DNA of 64,000 nt from Trichobilharzia regenti (taxonomy: Eukaryota > Platyhelminthes > Trematoda > Strigeidida > Schistosomatidae), in NCBI GenBank assembly GCA_944472135.2, contig OX235263.1, positions 35,207,379 through 35,271,378 of the forward strand, in the 5' to 3' direction. Position numbers and translations under genes: made by a program. The notes beneath the pieces are model-generated. The model was not told the origin of the DNA. It worked only from the letters and a program-made list of their open reading frames with translations, and did not search any database. This document shows positions 1-9,826 of this stretch, in pieces. Numbering within the stretch: the first letter of the stretch is position 1; each line of letters opens with the position of its first letter.

Positions 1-1220
1 TCAAAGTGATCCTCACTTTTTGTTGCAGTGTTCATGTGTTTGTATGTATTTAACCTTAAAGAAACTGTGAAAATAACATTTGTGAAATATTCAACTGACA
101 TATCCCATTAAAATTTATAAATTTACTCAGTATCATTTTTTCGCCGTTACTGCTTGTTTTAAATTCACTATGGGGAGGAAATGCTTTCAATTGTAGAATT
201 GTAGATTAGTTGATCAGCGTCATTCTAACTTCTAAAAGATTGCCGTTGGCTATTGAACACTGGAACCTAAATATCTCCATGCACACACCAACACCTAGCC
301 AGAATTTACATAGACTGGTAGAAATTTCGAACCACTAAAGTTAAAGCTAGCTATTTAGGCTGACTGAGAATGCTGATTTGGATATTATTCTTACATTAAG
401 ATAAGAAAATGAATAGTTAGCTTCTTAAACGTTTATGAAACTGACAGTGTTTTGAAGTTGAATTTACTAGTGGATCTTAAACAGAGACTTAAAGATGATT
501 TCACACTCAAAAAATAATTGTTCTCTATGAAAAAATGTACTTTAATAATACAGTTGTTATCATCAGCAGCAAGCACAGTGAAATTGATGTGTGTGCAAAC
601 GAAGCATTGTGGATACCATAACCTTTTCTGACATTTGTTATTTGCGTTGACATAGCCAACGAAAGTCACGGGAGATCTTTATTCCCTACTATGATGTTCA
701 TCACACAGGTTTCTGACACCTGCGGCTGTATATGGACCCAAAAACAACAGGCAGACTCAGTACTTTTTTAGATGGCGTTACCGAAAACTCACAAAAGAGC
801 TGAACACCAGGGAGTTATTGGAGTAACAATATTGCATTTACTGCAGAGGAGGGCTGCTTTAAGGTGGACGAAATCATCACAAGCGACACGACTAATGGAC
901 CTTGGCAAAGTGGGATTATCATTTTTCATTTCTCACAGACACTAATTCAACAAAGCACTTTGAATTGACTCGTGTCCGCATCAATGTGCAGAGCAACAGT
1001 CTCAGATTGATTCCTTGGGATCGAGCTGAATGTAGAGTTAGTTTCCACGCACTTTATTCTCCTTACCAAAATAATCTCTCTTGTACTGGGAAGATTACTC
1101 AATCCAAGGATTTAGTGAAGATTCAGTATCCAATATATTTTAACAGCTTAAATAAATCGAAAAGGGGATGAAAAACTAACCAGAAAAAAATTTACCTCCT
1201 CGGTAGGCTAACGTAATTGA

Positions 1221-1454
1221 TTGATTAATAGATTACCAACCTCCCTTAATGTTGACAATTATATGATACGGAACCCGAAAGGGAAGCAGCGAGTGGGACG
1301 TCCAAGGGTGACATGGAGGAGATCTTGTGAAAAGGAGTTGAAACGGTGTAGACTAACATGGATCCAAGTGAAAAGTACAGCAGAAGACAGAAGCAAGTGC
1401 AGACGTGCTGTTGAAGCCCTATGTTCCCCTAGGAACCAAGGGAACAATAATAAT
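1221..1454 (+). mobile_element. 3' remnant of a LINE (ORF2 C-terminus and tail)
   Basis: A short reading frame here encodes a basic, Trp- and Arg-rich tail (GRPRVTWRRSCEKELK, then a segment ending VEALCSPR) typical of the extreme C-terminus of LINE ORF2 proteins. It is followed by an (AAT)n-like tail. Nothing further 5' of the LINE is present, so it is a 5'-truncated insertion upstream of the PGD fragment. The last coding bases, around GAAGCCCTATGTTCC, also occur at the 3' end of the tRNA-derived SINEs in this window. The mirrored copy is at 51304-51537 on the minus strand. Confidence 0.6.
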
Positions 1455-1777
1455 ATTAATGATTAATTTTATTACAAATATAGTTGCCGAATATGAACTC
1501 ATGATTAATTCATAAAAGTAGGTACTTAAGGTGAAGATTTTGGCACTTTGTAGATGTCTTGCCGAAATGAAGGCACCGAATCTGCTCAGATGGAAACTTA
1601 ATGCGACATATGATTTTTCTGGGTGCATATGAATCTTATAGGCCAGTGTTGTACCTCATAACAAATAACTGAATGCGAAAAGCAAGATGCCCATTTCAAA
1701 AGACGCAGAGTCGAATTTACAATATTTTACTTGAAACACAATTTCTATTGAATTTTGTTTTAATCATCCAGAAAGCT

Positions 1778-1786
1778 TATAAAAGG
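1778..1786 (+). promoter_or_regulatory. TATA-box-like motif upstream of PGD exon 1 (left copy)
   Basis: TATAAAAGG lies 58 nt upstream of the PGD initiator ATG. With the usual ~30-nt spacing it would place transcription start about 25-30 nt before the ATG. This is inferred from spacing and motif only. Confidence 0.4.
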
Positions 1787-1843
1787 TCTCTTGCTACAAG
1801 TGGACCCATTGATATTTGGTCTCATTCTAGTTTTTTCCCAAAC

Positions 1844-2145
1844 ATGGGCCAAGCTGACATTGGTATGATTGGTTTAGCGGTGATGGGCCAGAATCTCGTG
1901 CTCAACATGAATGACCATGGATTCACAGTATCTGAAGCTACCTCTTATTTATTGAAAATAATCTAGGTCTCAGTTTTCAACCGCACAGTATCAAAAGTGA
2001 CTGAGTTCCTTGAAAATGAAGCTAAAGGAACAAAAGTAATAGGAACAAAGTCACTGGAAGAATTTGTTCAAAGCTTGAAGCGTCGAGAAAGGCAATGATG
2101 CTCGTCAAAGCCGGTCAGGCAGTTGATGATTTTATTTCCAAACTG
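1844..2145 (+). pseudogene. PGD: PGD fragment, exons 1-2 only, frameshifted
   Basis: Exon 1 (1844-1927, 28 codons beginning MGQADIG) carries the Rossmann NADP-binding motif GLAVMG. A 39-nt GT-AG intron (1928-1966) follows, then exon 2 (1967-2145). Exon 2 is 179 nt, against 180 nt in the right-arm copy, because one C is missing in the Lys-Arg-Pro-Arg coding stretch near 2084, which shifts the frame before VKAGQAVD. No further exons follow; a LINE begins in intron 2. This copy cannot make the enzyme. The base loss may be a real mutation or a sequencing error. Confidence 0.9.
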
Positions 2146-2557
2146 GTACGTGCTTGTGTTACTTTTCGGCTTGTACCCTCTGTATCGCGGTACGTTCAAC
2201 GTTTGCGTTACATTTTTACGTGATTCGTTACATAAAATTTATCTTGTTGTAGTACTTGCACAAGTACTATACTACTTCCATACTTGTAACCACTAACTTC
2301 CATTTCTAATAGTTATGGTTAATCAAAGTAAAAAGCAACGAACCCATCCCCTGTAAAACTGGTGTCTAATTTAACGTCCTTGATTGCTACATCAAGCAAC
2401 ACACCCCCTACAAACGGCTATAATGAGTCACATAACTCACTTGTATGCCGTAAGCGTCGAGCTGAACTGAGGATAAAACTGTACTGACAGCTAGTATTAG
2501 CACTACTCCTAAAAATTCAGTACCCTCTGCTCATACAGAACCCTCCCTTCACCTTAT

Positions 2558-3853
2558 GTGCTTATCGAAAAACTCCAGCCATCAAGCTCTTCTTCAGTAC
2601 TATCTTCAGAAATAGAACTTCTAAAGTTGTCTATAGGTGAACTTAAGGCTGAGTTAAGGGAAATAAAAAACAGCAAGTCAGTAAATGCTGGAAACATCGA
2701 AACCGATACCGAGATATCCAAATTATCAGATCAGATCAGCGATATCAGATCGCAGGTCTGTGAACTGACACCTCTAACTATCCTCATGAAAACTGTAAAC
2801 CTTAACAAGCTTGACACAGAATCGGTAACTAAGGTAGATAACCTCATTAATTTTGTTACCACAGAAGTAACAAAACGACTCGACGCAAAACTGAGTGCTA
2901 TTGTCTACAACGTTCCGGACAATGAGGCACTAAAAAAGGTACAGCGCATCTTACTTAGTGAAGCGAAAATGCCTAACTCCAAGACTAAGTGCTATAGGCT
3001 GAAGAAGAGTCAACATGAAAAGTGTTGTCCTATTCGTTTTCAGTTCGAAACACCGGCAGAGACCAGAAAATTCATCCACTCCCAACACACCCTATCGCAA
3101 GCCAGAAACTACAAACATATAAAGGTCGGGGTGGACAAAACAGTCATAGAAAGGCGCGCATACAACTATCTTGCTAAGACTAATTGTGAAATAGGTAATA
3201 GGACATTGCAAGCAGCCATTATTCCCAACCCTGTGAAAGATACAGTAGACCCCACCGCATCACCCCTCTCAAAACACACAGAAATATCCCATCAGAGTGC
3301 AACACCAGCCGAAAGGCCACTAGACTGTAACCAAATAAATAACAAAACCATACCACCTATCACCGCAGAATCTAAAATGCCATTAAATAACCCCAGAAAA
3401 AAAGCCAAAACCCCCCGAAATTCGACTTTGTCTTCTCCTAGCCATAACTTCATTGCTAAAGGTAAGGAAAATATGCCCCTAAACCATACAAACAAAAACA
3501 GTGGCAGCTTAAATAAACCCACACTTCCCACGGTCAATAGTACTAGCACCCACAACGTGCTAAATCGCACCATGGCACACACTGATATCCAATGTCACAA
3601 CAATGTCACCCTCAATAGTACAAGTGGTAATAGTCAGAACTCGGCTATCAACAACTTAGGGTCTTCAGAGTATGGCACACAAACAAATTTTGACCGGATA
3701 TATGGTACAAGTCTGCTGGGAACTAACCCACAATGCAGTACACATGAAACCCACACAAGGACACAACTAGCATCAAACAATAGGTGGAATAATAAGCCAT
3801 GGTCATCAAAGGATCCAATCATTTTTTATCCCCCGCGTCCCTGTCAGCGTTGA
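2558..3853 (+). CDS. LINE ORF1 protein (nucleic-acid-binding chaperone type)
   Basis: The 432-codon frame encodes a probable ORF1p, the RNA-binding partner of the retrotransposition complex. The N-terminal ~70 residues are heptad-rich (SEIELLKLSIGELKAELREI), suggesting a coiled coil. Residues ~110-190 look RRM-like, with an AIVYNVPD strand and a later basic RLKKSQHEKCC region. The C-terminal half is Asn/Thr/Ser/Pro-rich and low in complexity. Base 2558 is GTG, not ATG, and the frame has no ATG before about residue 77. An ATG at 2315 opens another frame that here stops after 13 codons. ORF1 overlaps the open frame of ORF2, which lies one base forward. The right-hand copy differs at about one residue. 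Confidence 0.75.
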   Translation: MLIEKLQPSSSSSVLSSEIELLKLSIGELKAELREIKNSKSVNAGNIETDTEISKLSDQISDIRSQVCELTPLTILMKTVNLNKLDTESVTKVDNLINFVTTEVTKRLDAKLSAIVYNVPDNEALKKVQRILLSEAKMPNSKTKCYRLKKSQHEKCCPIRFQFETPAETRKFIHSQHTLSQARNYKHIKVGVDKTVIERRAYNYLAKTNCEIGNRTLQAAIIPNPVKDTVDPTASPLSKHTEISHQSATPAERPLDCNQINNKTIPPITAESKMPLNNPRKKAKTPRNSTLSSPSHNFIAKGKENMPLNHTNKNSGSLNKPTLPTVNSTSTHNVLNRTMAHTDIQCHNNVTLNSTSGNSQNSAINNLGSSEYGTQTNFDRIYGTSLLGTNPQCSTHETHTRTQLASNNRWNNKPWSSKDPIIFYPPRPCQR

Positions 3854-3908
3854 AAAAACAGCTGGTAGGGATGTTAACACTCCTAAACCACTAGAGCTGG
3901 CTCCCTCC

Positions 3909-6900
3909 TTGCATGAAAACAGGAACGGTCTAGTGCACCCGTATCCATTAGGCACACTTGACACCTGCACAAATATAGGTCAAATAAAGAACCCTACCCA
4001 CTTCTGTAACCTGACTAAAAATAAAAATTCCTCGGTCTATAGCAAATCCAGTACTCCAAATCTTAATTCTTCACCGAAAACAGCACACACCAACTCGGTA
4101 GACATAGGTGAGCATGATGCTGAAACTCCTCTTAACATAGGATCATCATGTCAAGCAGAACTACTGGGTGCTGAACCATATTCGGGGCTGACTAACGAAC
4201 TTAAATACTTCAAATGCTACTTCAACTCTCATCTTTACCTAATCCTCATAAATGCTAGATCTGTTCTAAATAAATTGCCGATGCTCAGAGCACTCACAGT
4301 AATATACAAACCCCCTGTAATTGTCATCACTGAATCTTGGTGTCATTCGAACATCTTGGATGAAGAAATAAGCTTAGATAACTACACACACTTTCGGTGT
4401 GACAGGGAAGGTGGTAAGGGAGGGGGTTGTCTCATGTACTTTCTGAATGCACTTACTGTATCACAGCTAGAAAGTAGTACACTTAACATGCCTGAGACTC
4501 TATGGGTTAATGTACACCTAAATAACGTAACAGCATTAATTGGATGCACCTACAGAGCACCTGGCACCTTTAGTAATTACGAGACCCAACTTATTAATAC
4601 TCTGGAGCAATTATCCGACTTACAATACGACCATAAGATCCTATGTGGGGACTTTAACTTACCTGAAATCAACTGGGATATACCCACAGGCCCAACTAAA
4701 TTTGATAAGTTTTTAGGCACACTGGATATACTTGGCTGGAAACAAACTGTCACTACTCCCACAAGAGGTAATAACGTACTAGACTTAATCTTCTGCCACA
4801 ATATAAGCCCCCTTTCAACGCTAGTAGGTTCTGAGTTTCCAGGGAGCGACCACAAAACAGTGGTATGTGCACTGCCACTTCCGCTGAGTAGCAATGCATC
4901 TCATACCTCCACTTCACAACAAGTAATATATAGGAACTATAGTAAGGCAAACTGGGCCTTGGTAGAATCAATGCTAAGATCCTCCAAATGGGATGAATAC
5001 TTCACTACTGATGACCTATCGAGAGCCCTAACCATCTTCTACCATAACACTAACACATGCTTAGATGCTGTCATTCCACTCCAAACACTAAAGGTTTCCC
5101 CACACAGAAAGTCATTCATAAAACCAAAGGATCGTACGAAACTGAAGAGACTCTCAACAAGTTACTTCAAACACCACGACTTTGGCACTCTAGGTCTAAT
5201 ACTTAACACCCTTAGCTCCATCTCACAAGCTCGAGATCTCCGTATGAGAAAGGAAGAACGCATCGCAGTAGCCAGTCCTGCTAGAGTGTATGCACTCACA
5301 GAAATCTTAAGGAAGCGAATGAATCGCAAAAATCACAGCATTTCTCTCCTCATAGACAAAGGTAGGCTATGCACTAACTCTGCAGACATATGTGAACTAT
5401 TCAACAAAACGTTTGCAGGTAACTACATTAAGCCCTCAGTCCAGCTACTCGATATACACCCTATTACTAATATGACACAAACTCCATCTCCACTCACACC
5501 AAATAAAATCAGCACTGTTCAATTCACTTACGCTAATATTAACCAAACTATAAGAACCCTCAAAAGTTCAAAAGGTTTCGGTACCGACGGTATATCATCT
5601 TACTTCTATAAATATGGTGGCCCTGACATTCCTCTACTGCTTCTTAAAATATTCACAATGTCCCTAGAAACTCAAACTTACCCTGACATATGGAAGACAA
5701 CATTCATTATGCCTAAACACAAATCTGGCTCGAAAACTGAAGTCAGTAACTACCGGCCGATCAATATCACACCTATAGCATCTAGAATCATGGAGAGACT
5801 AGTCAAAGATAACCTAATCAAACATATGCTTAGCTGGAATATTATAAGTCCAAACCAACATGGATTCCTGAAATCCAGATCATGTTTAACATGTCACCTA
5901 GACTTCTTCAATTTTGTAACCAGCAGTCGTGACAGACGGCAACTAGTACTTGTCATCTACTTTGACATTTCTAAGGCATTTGACCGTGTTGACCATATAC
6001 TGCTAACAAATAAGCTGAACTCCTTAGGAATACGTGACCCATTATTAGGATGGCTTAAATCATTCCTTAACAATAGGTCCCAAATAGTTAAACTCGGGTC
6101 TGCAACCTCCAAACCTAGCCCTATCACTTCTGGTGTAGTACAAGGTAGTGTCATTGGACCCCTACTATTTACACTATACATCAATGACATATGCGCTTGC
6201 TTCACGCATGGGAAGCCATTCATCTTTGCAGATGACCTAAAAGTAGCTTATACATTCCAAAGTGATGACTTAGGGAACTTCGAGAATGTAGTGCAGAAGG
6301 AATTAGATAAAATGACTGCTTGGTCGTCCCTATGGAACCTCCAATTCAATCTGAAAAAATGTGGCTGGATCTGCTTCGGTGCACCCTCAATTGACCTGAA
6401 ATTAACGCTTCAATCCGCTAACCTAACCAGACTCCGAAGTGTCGTTGACCTAGGCCTGAGGTACTCTAGTGACTTGACATTCTCTGAGCAAGTAGCATCA
6501 CAGACTAGAAAATCGAGGATGCTCTTAGGATGCATACTCAGGAACTTCCACGACAATGAAGCCAAGCTAATTCTGTACAAAACATGTGTCAGACCACTAC
6601 TAGAATACTGTCCATTTATTATAAGCAGCACTCGCACACGTGATAAGCTAAGGATGGAAAGTATCCAACGATATTTTACCTCAAAACTACTTGGCTATGA
6701 TTGTAAGAAAGACTACATCTCACGGTGCATGATCCTAAAACTTGACCCACTTTGGACAAGGCGACTTATTATAAACCTAATATTCTTCTTTAAGGTCCTT
6801 CACAAAATATCATTCTCAGGTAACAGGGACATACAATTCGCACAGGAAGGTTCTTACGATCTGCGTAACCAAACTTCCACAGTGACAACTCATTCTTTTA

Positions 6901-7094
6901 GGTCAACACTCCGTGAAAACTTCTTCACAGTCATGTATTCTAAAATATGGAATAGCCTGCCCCTAGATGTCAGAACTTGCTCTTCGGTTACAAGCTTCAA
7001 ACGCTCTCTATACAGACTGTTTCACTCTACTGATTATATCAATAAACTATTTACTCCTAAAACGAATCAACTACTAATCTACTACAGCACCTAA
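3909..7094 (+). CDS. LINE ORF2: AP-like endonuclease plus reverse transcriptase
   Basis: About 1061 codons encode the enzyme that nicks target DNA and primes reverse transcription there. The N-terminal ~350 residues show the endonuclease series: INARS, TESW, YRAPG, CGDFNLPEINW and a late SDHKTV. The central reverse transcriptase (about residues 580-820) has SNYRPI, QHGFLKS, FDISKAFDRVDH, SGVVQGSVIGP and FADD, the catalytic pair being FADD rather than the usual YADD. These motifs fit the CR1/Jockey group. The frame is uninterrupted. Position 3909 is TTG, and the frame is open further upstream across the end of ORF1 (3851-3853), with no early ATG. Expression may need frameshifting or reinitiation. 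The right-hand copy differs at about five residues. Confidence 0.9.
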   Translation: MHENRNGLVHPYPLGTLDTCTNIGQIKNPTHFCNLTKNKNSSVYSKSSTPNLNSSPKTAHTNSVDIGEHDAETPLNIGSSCQAELLGAEPYSGLTNELKYFKCYFNSHLYLILINARSVLNKLPMLRALTVIYKPPVIVITESWCHSNILDEEISLDNYTHFRCDREGGKGGGCLMYFLNALTVSQLESSTLNMPETLWVNVHLNNVTALIGCTYRAPGTFSNYETQLINTLEQLSDLQYDHKILCGDFNLPEINWDIPTGPTKFDKFLGTLDILGWKQTVTTPTRGNNVLDLIFCHNISPLSTLVGSEFPGSDHKTVVCALPLPLSSNASHTSTSQQVIYRNYSKANWALVESMLRSSKWDEYFTTDDLSRALTIFYHNTNTCLDAVIPLQTLKVSPHRKSFIKPKDRTKLKRLSTSYFKHHDFGTLGLILNTLSSISQARDLRMRKEERIAVASPARVYALTEILRKRMNRKNHSISLLIDKGRLCTNSADICELFNKTFAGNYIKPSVQLLDIHPITNMTQTPSPLTPNKISTVQFTYANINQTIRTLKSSKGFGTDGISSYFYKYGGPDIPLLLLKIFTMSLETQTYPDIWKTTFIMPKHKSGSKTEVSNYRPINITPIASRIMERLVKDNLIKHMLSWNIISPNQHGFLKSRSCLTCHLDFFNFVTSSRDRRQLVLVIYFDISKAFDRVDHILLTNKLNSLGIRDPLLGWLKSFLNNRSQIVKLGSATSKPSPITSGVVQGSVIGPLLFTLYINDICACFTHGKPFIFADDLKVAYTFQSDDLGNFENVVQKELDKMTAWSSLWNLQFNLKKCGWICFGAPSIDLKLTLQSANLTRLRSVVDLGLRYSSDLTFSEQVASQTRKSRMLLGCILRNFHDNEAKLILYKTCVRPLLEYCPFIISSTRTRDKLRMESIQRYFTSKLLGYDCKKDYISRCMILKLDPLWTRRLIINLIFFFKVLHKISFSGNRDIQFAQEGSYDLRNQTSTVTTHSFRSTLRENFFTVMYSKIWNSLPLDVRTCSSVTSFKRSLYRLFHSTDYINKLFTPKTNQLLIYYST

Positions 7095-8249
7095 AAAACG
7101 CACTTCAACACCCTTAACAATCTAAAAACCATAAATAAACTAGCAGCATGGATGCATAAAGACTTAGTACGGAACATACAGGAATAGTTTACCCTTAGAA
7201 ATAGGACGTGTCACTTTATTGTAACCTTCAAACGCTTGCTATATAAACTGTTTTATCCCAAAGTCTATCCCTACCAGAACTCATTACTTACTTCTAAAAC
7301 GCATCAGTCATTAGAACACTAAAACGCTCAGACTCATTAATACACATCATGACACTAAATAGACTCTAAGACTTCGCATAAATACGTAAAAAGAACTATA
7401 ACTAAAAATAATTTCTTAATAATTTATTATACAATTGACATAAACAATTATATATATACATTAATGTCCTTTTAATGTTCACATACTTTCTCTTTTTGGT
7501 ACTCTGATACTCCTATTCATCTTCTGGTCGAGGTCGAACAACCCTGCATCTAAACTGAAATGAGGATTAATTCCAAACCATCTACCTCATAACCACCCAA
7601 ATTCCATGAACGATCCAATTCTACCATTTGAAGACGCTGGCGAACATGCTGTAAATGAGTATTCATGATCTGAAATGAAGAAGCAACTGGTTTTCAAACA
7701 GTTTTCAACATTTTTCTGAACTTACGAATGCAGTCCGCCATGCAGACACAAATGGAGCAAATGGAGAATTCTGGAATCGACCTCGACACCATTTGATGCA
7801 GTAAAACAACTTAACATGACCTTATCTAGTTTTCGCATCCACGATCAAATTTCTTTCCTGTTATAAAACTACGATAAGACTGCTGAAAAAATGGAATAAA
7901 TATATCACTGATCTCAACATAATACATCAATAAACTTTGAGCCGAGGGTGCTGTTCACAACAAAGTTATGTAAGAGGATTGACTTCAAGCTTTTTTTCCC
8001 AGATATTTGTATTACATTCATCTGATGTCTGGGTTTTTTTTAATGCGAAGACAATATTTCTATATCTCTTTATGTGCTACACAAACAGACTTTATAGCAG
8101 ACTGTTCCGTCTGACTCTAATGTCAGAAAGAACAACCAAACTGTAAATTCATCATACATCAATTTGTGTAATTTATATAATAACTTATCCATGCCTGTAC
8201 AATTGGTATGTTCCTGCATAAACAGGAAGAAATATATTATTATTATTAT

Positions 8250-9322
8250 GAAATTCCGTTAAGTGATCTGAAAGTAAGGTCATTTACAACGCGAAGAATA
8301 CCATGTCATCTGGAAGGCGAAGTGGAGCGACAAGTGCAAGAGATGTTAAAAGACGATATTATTGAGGAAGCTGATAGCCCGTACAACTCTCCAGTGCTGT
8401 TAGTAAAGAAAGCGAATGGGAAGTATAGATTCTGTGTTGATTTTCGACAGTTAAACAGTATGACAGAGTTAAGACCGTGTGCCATGCCAACAGTGGTAGA
8501 AACTTTAGATCGCCTACAAGGTGCGAATGTGTTTTCGGTTCTCGATCTTCGCTCAGGATACTGGCAGATACTGATAAAATCAGGTGATAGAGATAAAACG
8601 GCATTCATCGTGGGCCAGACACAATATCGATTTAAACGCATGCCGTTTGGACTAGCAGGTGCACCGTTTACGTTCAGACGACTGATGACGCTATTACTTA
8701 AGAACTTGAAAAACGTGGAGGTGTATGGTGATGATCTCGTCATATACAGTCAAAACGAAAACGATCGTGTGAACCATGTAGGAGCCGTGCTGCGACGCAT
8801 CGAAGAGTTTGGACTGCGCGTCAACAAAACCAAGTCCCAGATAGCCAAAAAGAATGTTACTCTGTTGGGACATAAAGTGGGAATTGGTGAGATTAAACCA
8901 CTACCGGAGAAAATTTTGACGATTAAAACGATTCCAGCCCCGAATTCAAAGAGAAAATTGATGCAATTCTTGGGTAGAGCGGCTTTTTATAGTCGATTCG
9001 TGAAGAACTTCAATGAGATAGCAGCCCCTCTATACTGGCTACTAGGTGAACCGAAGTTTTTTTTGGTCGGGGGAATCGCAGAGGACATTCCACAGAATTA
9101 AACACCTGTTCGACCACCAACAACCGACGCTAAAACTACGTGTACGTGGAAGATAGTTCACAGTGTGCACAGATGCCAGTGACTACGCTATAGGTGCGGT
9201 CCAAAGACAGGGTCAAGGAATCGTTGAGTATGCCAGTCGGGTTTGGACACTCACAGAGAAAGAGTATTCAAAGATAGAGAAAGAATGTTAAGCAGTGGTA
9301 TGGGCATTCGACAAATGGAGTC
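8250..9322 (+). pseudogene. Ty3/gypsy pol fragment: reverse transcriptase and start of RNase H
   Basis: The frame resumes right after the LINE tail and encodes a gypsy-type reverse transcriptase: NSPVLLVKKANGKYRFCVDFR, FSVLDLRSGYWQI, FKRMPFGLAGAP, then YGDDLVIYS at the catalytic site, LGHKV and the thumb FLGRAAFYSRFVKNF. Downstream, RNase H begins with TDASDYAIGAV. The copy is dead: eight T at 9057-9064 give a +1 shift, and stops follow in the RNase H part. The inverted copy at 61118-62185 shares these lesions. Protease and gag are absent on this side. The element is cut at 9322 by a nested LTR element and resumes at 13094. Confidence 0.85.
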
Positions 9323-9683
9323 TGTCAATGTAGTTGAAGATTGAACGATCAATTCATTGTTGTTTGCTCAAAACAAACTTCCCCAATTTTCGCTGAGGCA
9401 TCAATACGACAGTCATCGTCTCATCGGTCGCTGTTCAGAAAAAAGTCAGGAGACAACCATCAGAAGTAATCTTGTGATTTATTATTGTAATATTTGTTCA
9501 CAGACCCTAGTAAAAACATTATTTTCATATGTTGGTGTAACAATAAAGAATTCTCGAGTGGCCAATCGGTGTTTTGGTTTTTTCGTCCGTTATTACTAAG
9601 CGTTTCTGAAAAACTGCAAGGAACAGCGTGGGCCCGAGCGTAGCGAGAGCTGGGCATTAACGGTTTATGAGACGTGGCTGACA
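9323..9683 (+). repeat. 5' LTR of BEL/Pao-like element
   Basis: The LTR has TG...CA ends and an AATAAAGAATTC segment near 9541 that could serve as polyadenylation signal. A GC-richer stretch (GGGCCCGAGCG) lies near the 3' end. Related LTRs are at 12734-13093, 60755-61112 (truncated) and 52769-53136 (diverged). Confidence 0.9.
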
Positions 9684-9826
9684 GTTTCTGATGGTAGAAA
9701 GAGACTGGCGGATTCAGACAGTTGGTGAAAGTTTGGATAGTCACCGTTCATCTTTCCTGGTGCCGGTCAAGTCCTCTTTGAACAAGCAATATCTGGAACT
9801 TTTTTGGAATTGGGTCAAGTTCAACA

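Larger units (their letters stand above)
1..2177. repeat. Left arm of inverted duplication (PGD 5' region)
   Basis: This segment is the reverse complement of 50580-52757, nearly base for base; I saw only a handful of single-base differences. It holds the PGD upstream region, a LINE tail, a TATA-like motif and PGD exons 1-2. Pairing coordinates add to 52758 until a one-base deletion in exon 2, and to 52757 after it. Homology reaches the window's left edge at base 1 and ends at 2177, two or three bases before the LINE starts. In the right copy intron 2 continues normally from that point. Confidence 0.95.
2180..8249 (+). mobile_element. Full-length CR1-like LINE (left copy)
   Basis: This non-LTR retrotransposon has a ~330-nt 5' UTR, ORF1, ORF2 (endonuclease plus reverse transcriptase) and a ~1.1-kb 3' UTR ending in (TAT)n at about 8233-8249. 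The 5' boundary is where two copies with different upstream sequence (here and 60757 on the minus strand) both begin at CTGTATCGCGG. The 3' boundary is set by a third, 5'-truncated copy (62186-62738) ending in the same microsatellite. Upstream flank is PGD intron 2 and downstream flank is gypsy pol, so the flanks do not match one simple insertion. The clade assignment is from ORF2 motifs and is inference. Confidence 0.85.

Noticed and set aside
1673..1966. In-frame N-terminal extension of PGD beginning MRKARCPF
   Set aside because: The family begins close to MGQADIG, the extension covers a TATA-like motif, and the apparent C-terminus reads through the 39-nt intron.
3292..3582. Antisense frames inside LINE ORF1/ORF2 (also 4577-4971, 5957-6637 and mirrors)
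   Set aside because: Shadows of the coding strand, present in both copies only because the copies are near-identical, with no domain content.
9684..9826. Primer-binding site after the BEL/Pao-like 5' LTR
   Set aside because: A TGGTAGAAAG stretch begins 8 nt after the LTR, but I cannot match it to a tRNA 3' end, so I did not annotate it.
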